Source of the DNA: Verrucomicrobiota bacterium
Lineage (GTDB): Bacteria > Verrucomicrobiota > Verrucomicrobiia > CAIQCK01
Length of the DNA stretch: 64,000 nucleotides
Direction: 5' to 3'
NCBI GenBank assembly: GCA_016235595.1
Contig: JACRJX010000029.1
Coordinates: forward strand, 62,001-126,000
The notes under the pieces are model-generated. The model saw only the letters and a program-made list of their open reading frames with translations. It was not told the DNA's origin and did not search any database. Every line of letters begins with the position of its first letter. Position 1 is the first letter of the stretch. This document shows positions 60,989 through 64,000 of the stretch, one piece after another. A program made the position numbers and the translations under genes.

Positions 60989-63900
60989 ATGAATCGGCTT
61001 CTGCGAACGTTTGTCATCGCAGTCGCCGGATCGCTGCTGGTTTTCAGCGCGACCCGTGCGGATGCGAACTGGCTCTGGCAGATCGGCAAGGCCGACGGGA
61101 GTAACGCCGAGTTCGCGCTTGCGCCGCAGAACTACGACAAGTTCACCGATGATGGCTTCTTCGTTGTCGGCCATAGCGATGCACGAAAGGACTGGCCCTA
61201 CGTCCATCCCGGCCCCTCGGACGGATGGGCCGGTGGCGGTGCGCACACATTCACGATCGTCTTCGGCATCGCGAAGCCGGTTGCATCAGGCACGTGCCGG
61301 CTGCGGCTCGACCTGCTCGACACGCACTACAAATCGCCACCGCGCCTGCGGATCGAGGTCAACGAAACGCGGTTCGAGCATGCATTGCCCAAGGGACGGC
61401 AGGACGGTTCCATCGCGGGTCATCCGGAAAAAGGCCAGCCGTATCGCGCCGAGGTGGAATTCCCTGCCACGTTGCTGAAGGCCGGCCGCAACGACATCGC
61501 CATCGTCAACGACAACGGCAGCTGGTGCCTCTATGACGCCGTTTCGCTCGAAGCGCCCGCGCCGCTCAAGCTCGCGCCTATTGCCAACGCCGCCGCGCTG
61601 GTTGCAAAAGCCCATCGTCCGCCGGCACGCGTCGAACAGGTCGTGGTCGTCTTCAAAACACACTTCGACATCGGCTACACCGACATGGCCAGCAACGTCG
61701 TGCATCGCTATCGCACGAGCATGATTGACCAGGCTCTCGACGTGGCGGACCAGAACCGCGACCTGCCGCCAGCGCAACAATTCGCGTGGACTCTCCCCGG
61801 CTGGCCGATGCACCAGATTCTCGACTGGCCCGAACAAACACCGGAACGCAAGGCCCGTGTCGAGCAGGCGCTGAAGGACGGACGATTCGTCGTCCACGCG
61901 CTTCCGTTTACGACACACACCGAACTGCTCGAACTCGAAGACCTCGTGCGCGGCCTCGGTTATTCGTCGCGAATCGCCCGCCGGCTGGGCCTGCCGTTGT
62001 CGCGCGACGCGAAGATGACCGACGTGCCGGAACACACGTGGGCGATGGCGACGTTGCTGCACCACGCCGGCGTGAAGTTCATGCACATCGGTTGCAACGC
62101 CATGAGCTACTCGCCGCGCGTGCCGCCGATCTACTGGTGGGAAGGGCCCGACGGTTCGCGCGTGCTGACGATGTATTCACCGCGCTACGGCACGGGCCTG
62201 TTTCCGCCGCGCGACTGGCCTTACAAGACGTGGCTGGCGCTGCTGCACACCGGCGACAATCACGGCCCGCCGCGTCTCGACGAGGTCAAGCGGGTGCTGG
62301 ATCAACTCGATAAGAAATTGCCCGGCGTGAAGGTCCGCATCGGCCGGCTCTCTGACTTTGGCGACGCGATCCTGGCCGAGAAAGCCGCCCTGCCGGTCGT
62401 GCGCGGCGACACGCCCGACACGTGGATTCACGGGCCGATGTCCGATCCAGCGGGCGCCAGCCAGGCGCGCTGGACACGGTCGGGTCTGGCTCAAACCGAG
62501 GCGCTCAACACGCAGTTGCGCGCGTGGGGTGTCGGCGTGACGGATGCCGCGCCGACGGTTGCGGCGGCTTATGAGCAAAGCCTGCTTTACGGCGAGCATA
62601 CCTGGGGCGGCTCCATCGGCTGGATCGGCGGAGGTCGTATCCTGAGTTTCGGCGAGGAGTTTTTGCGCGATCGTGCGACAAACCGTTTCGCGCGCAGCGA
62701 GGCCTCGTGGGAGGAACACTCCACTTATATTCGGACGGCGCACAACCTCGTCAGCACACTCACGGACGGCAATCTCCGCGCGCTCGCGAATGCCGCCGGC
62801 GGGAGTGACAAACGAGTGGTTGTCTACAATCCACTGCCGTGGAAACGGAATGGTGCCGTCGGCGTGGAATGGAAAGGCGCGACCATCCGCGCCCTCAAAC
62901 CGGCCGATGGAGGCGAACCAGTGCCGGTGGAACTGCGAGAGGGCCGGTTGGAATTCGTCGCGCGCGATGTGCCACCAATGGGTTACCGTGTTTTCGTCCC
63001 GACAGCATCTGCCGAAGCGCGTCCGCCGCTGACCACGGATGCGCCGGGTGAGATGATTGAGTCGCCGTTCTTCCGCGCGACGTTCGATAAGGCGCGCGGT
63101 GTGGTGCGCTCACTCGTGGACAAACGCACGGGGCGTGAATTGGTGGACAAGGACGGCGTGTTTGGCTTCGGCCAGTTCCTCTACGAGCGATTCGACACCA
63201 ACCAGGTGATGCAGTATTGCCACGACTACATCAAGATGCCGGGTCGTTTGCACGTGGACTTCTATAAACCCGGCATGCCGTCGGCGGACCAAGTGCCGTA
63301 TCGGGCCTCTTCGCCGCAGGACTTCAGGCTGACCTTCGATGAGACCGCTTTCTCGGTGGCAGCGCGGATGGTCTCGGCGTCCACAACCAACGGACCCGTC
63401 TCCTCTGTCTGCACGAGTCTCCACCTCTACCGCGACCTGCCATACGCAGATCTCCGGATCACGCTGCGGGACAAGCGGCTGGAACCGTGGCCGGAAGCGG
63501 GCTGGCTCTGTCTCCCGTTCAAGGTGGATGCGCCGCAGTTCAGGCTGGGAAGGCTCGGTTCGATCATTGATCCGGCGCGCGACATCGTCACGGGCGCGAA
63601 TCGCGATCTGTTTGGCATCAACACCGGGGTGACCATCGGCAATTCTCGCGGCCGCGGCGCCGGCTTTTGCTCGCTCGATTCACCGCTGGTTAGTCTGGAT
63701 CGTCCGGGTTGTTGGAAGTTCTCGCTCGATTTCGTGCCGAAGAAACCCGTCGCGTTTGTGAACCTCTTCAACAATCAATGGAACACGAATTTCCGGCTTT
63801 GGAACGGCGGCTCGTGGAGTTATTGCGTTCGCATCTGGGCAACCGACAACAACGACGCGGAGAAATCCCTGATCACGCCGTCGTTGGAGGCGCGCTATCC

Positions 63901-64000
63901 GTTGATGGCGATGGCAGCGGACGGACCAGCCGGCAAGCTGCCGGTGATGCAGCGTGGGCTGGATCTGTCGCGAAAAGGCGTGCAGGTGACGGCGTTCGGT
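60989..64000 (+). CDS. GH38-like glycoside hydrolase, 3' end outside window
   Basis: 1004 codons are open to the window end, starting ATG 60989 after GGAGG. A signal peptide (FVIAVAGSLLVFSATRA) is followed by a polysaccharide-lyase-4-like binding domain (about 25-190, NWLWQIGKADGSNAEF, PLKL linker). The catalytic domain contains VVVVFKTHFDIGYTD with H225 and D227, as in GH38 zinc-binding N-termini, and VKFMHIGCNAMSYSPRVPPI. The classical GH38 DxFGHS nucleophile loop is not seen; the equivalent strand needs checking. C-terminal beta domains follow (VVYNPLPWKRNG, AFVNLFNNQWNTN). Probably acts on mannosides or a related glycan. Confidence 0.8.
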   Translation, partial: MNRLLRTFVIAVAGSLLVFSATRADANWLWQIGKADGSNAEFALAPQNYDKFTDDGFFVVGHSDARKDWPYVHPGPSDGWAGGGAHTFTIVFGIAKPVASGTCRLRLDLLDTHYKSPPRLRIEVNETRFEHALPKGRQDGSIAGHPEKGQPYRAEVEFPATLLKAGRNDIAIVNDNGSWCLYDAVSLEAPAPLKLAPIANAAALVAKAHRPPARVEQVVVVFKTHFDIGYTDMASNVVHRYRTSMIDQALDVADQNRDLPPAQQFAWTLPGWPMHQILDWPEQTPERKARVEQALKDGRFVVHALPFTTHTELLELEDLVRGLGYSSRIARRLGLPLSRDAKMTDVPEHTWAMATLLHHAGVKFMHIGCNAMSYSPRVPPIYWWEGPDGSRVLTMYSPRYGTGLFPPRDWPYKTWLALLHTGDNHGPPRLDEVKRVLDQLDKKLPGVKVRIGRLSDFGDAILAEKAALPVVRGDTPDTWIHGPMSDPAGASQARWTRSGLAQTEALNTQLRAWGVGVTDAAPTVAAAYEQSLLYGEHTWGGSIGWIGGGRILSFGEEFLRDRATNRFARSEASWEEHSTYIRTAHNLVSTLTDGNLRALANAAGGSDKRVVVYNPLPWKRNGAVGVEWKGATIRALKPADGGEPVPVELREGRLEFVARDVPPMGYRVFVPTASAEARPPLTTDAPGEMIESPFFRATFDKARGVVRSLVDKRTGRELVDKDGVFGFGQFLYERFDTNQVMQYCHDYIKMPGRLHVDFYKPGMPSADQVPYRASSPQDFRLTFDETAFSVAARMVSASTTNGPVSSVCTSLHLYRDLPYADLRITLRDKRLEPWPEAGWLCLPFKVDAPQFRLGRLGSIIDPARDIVTGANRDLFGINTGVTIGNSRGRGAGFCSLDSPLVSLDRPGCWKFSLDFVPKKPVAFVNLFNNQWNTNFRLWNGGSWSYCVRIWATDNNDAEKSLITPSLEARYPLMAMAADGPAGKLPVMQRGLDLSRKGVQVTAFG

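Overview
The window is GC-rich bacterial chromosome with mostly short intergenic gaps. It carries many secreted polysaccharide-degrading enzymes: two formylglycine sulfatases, a GH28-type polygalacturonase, a GH95 fucosidase end, a GH38-like enzyme, a DUF1080 protein and a BNR_4 protein. It also has Tat-exported sugar isomerase and Gfo/Idh/MocA proteins and PQQ-type beta-propellers. This mix is typical of Verrucomicrobiota (Limisphaerales/Pedosphaera-like) or, less likely, Planctomycetota. No rRNA, tRNA, CRISPR array or prophage was recognised.

Layout. 1-8.3 kb: truncated GH95 fucosidase, YajQ, a GreA/GreB-like factor, Dus, a Tat-exported aldo/keto-reductase-like protein, a SYLF protein, glycogen branching enzyme GlgB overlapping a small methyltransferase, and a NIPSNAP protein. 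8.4-18.6 kb: a one-strand run of a beta-propeller lipoprotein followed by seven tightly packed genes: a GcvH-like lipoyl carrier, an 8Fe-8S ferredoxin-like protein, a radical SAM protein, a class II terpene cyclase, a DUF116-polyprenyl synthase fusion, a GT4 glycosyltransferase and a prenyltransferase-beta-like protein. This looks like an uncharacterised isoprenoid-modifying pathway and is the best candidate here for an undescribed system.

18.6-32.7 kb is entirely on the minus strand: FHS-family sugar symporter, outer-membrane barrel, a degraded response regulator, an Hpt protein, a hybrid histidine kinase, a solute-binding lipoprotein, a coupled pair of beta-helix/GH28 genes, a sugar isomerase, an exported O-methyltransferase and a sulfatase with a HEAT-like tail. 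32.9-41.8 kb holds a second sulfatase, a metallopeptidase-like protein, a DUF1080 protein, a GH42-like protein, a REP-associated transposase between inverted REP elements, a carbon-nitrogen hydrolase and an exported DUF1284 protein. Repeated leader sequences lie upstream of several of these genes.

42-64 kb holds two SGNH/GDSL esterases, a BNR_4 protein, large secreted proteins of unknown activity, an Ogt repair gene behind two coiled-coil membrane proteins, an NupG-like MFS permease, a flavodoxin, a second beta-propeller, a large FAD oxidoreductase with carbohydrate-binding-like ends, a Whirly-like ssDNA-binding protein, a Gfo/Idh/MocA oxidoreductase and the 5' part of a GH38-like enzyme. Much of the window appears devoted to degrading sulfated, fucose-, uronate- and mannose-containing glycans. 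The terpenoid cluster and the phosphorelay are separate modules. All functions are inferred from motifs and remembered family features; no database search was run.
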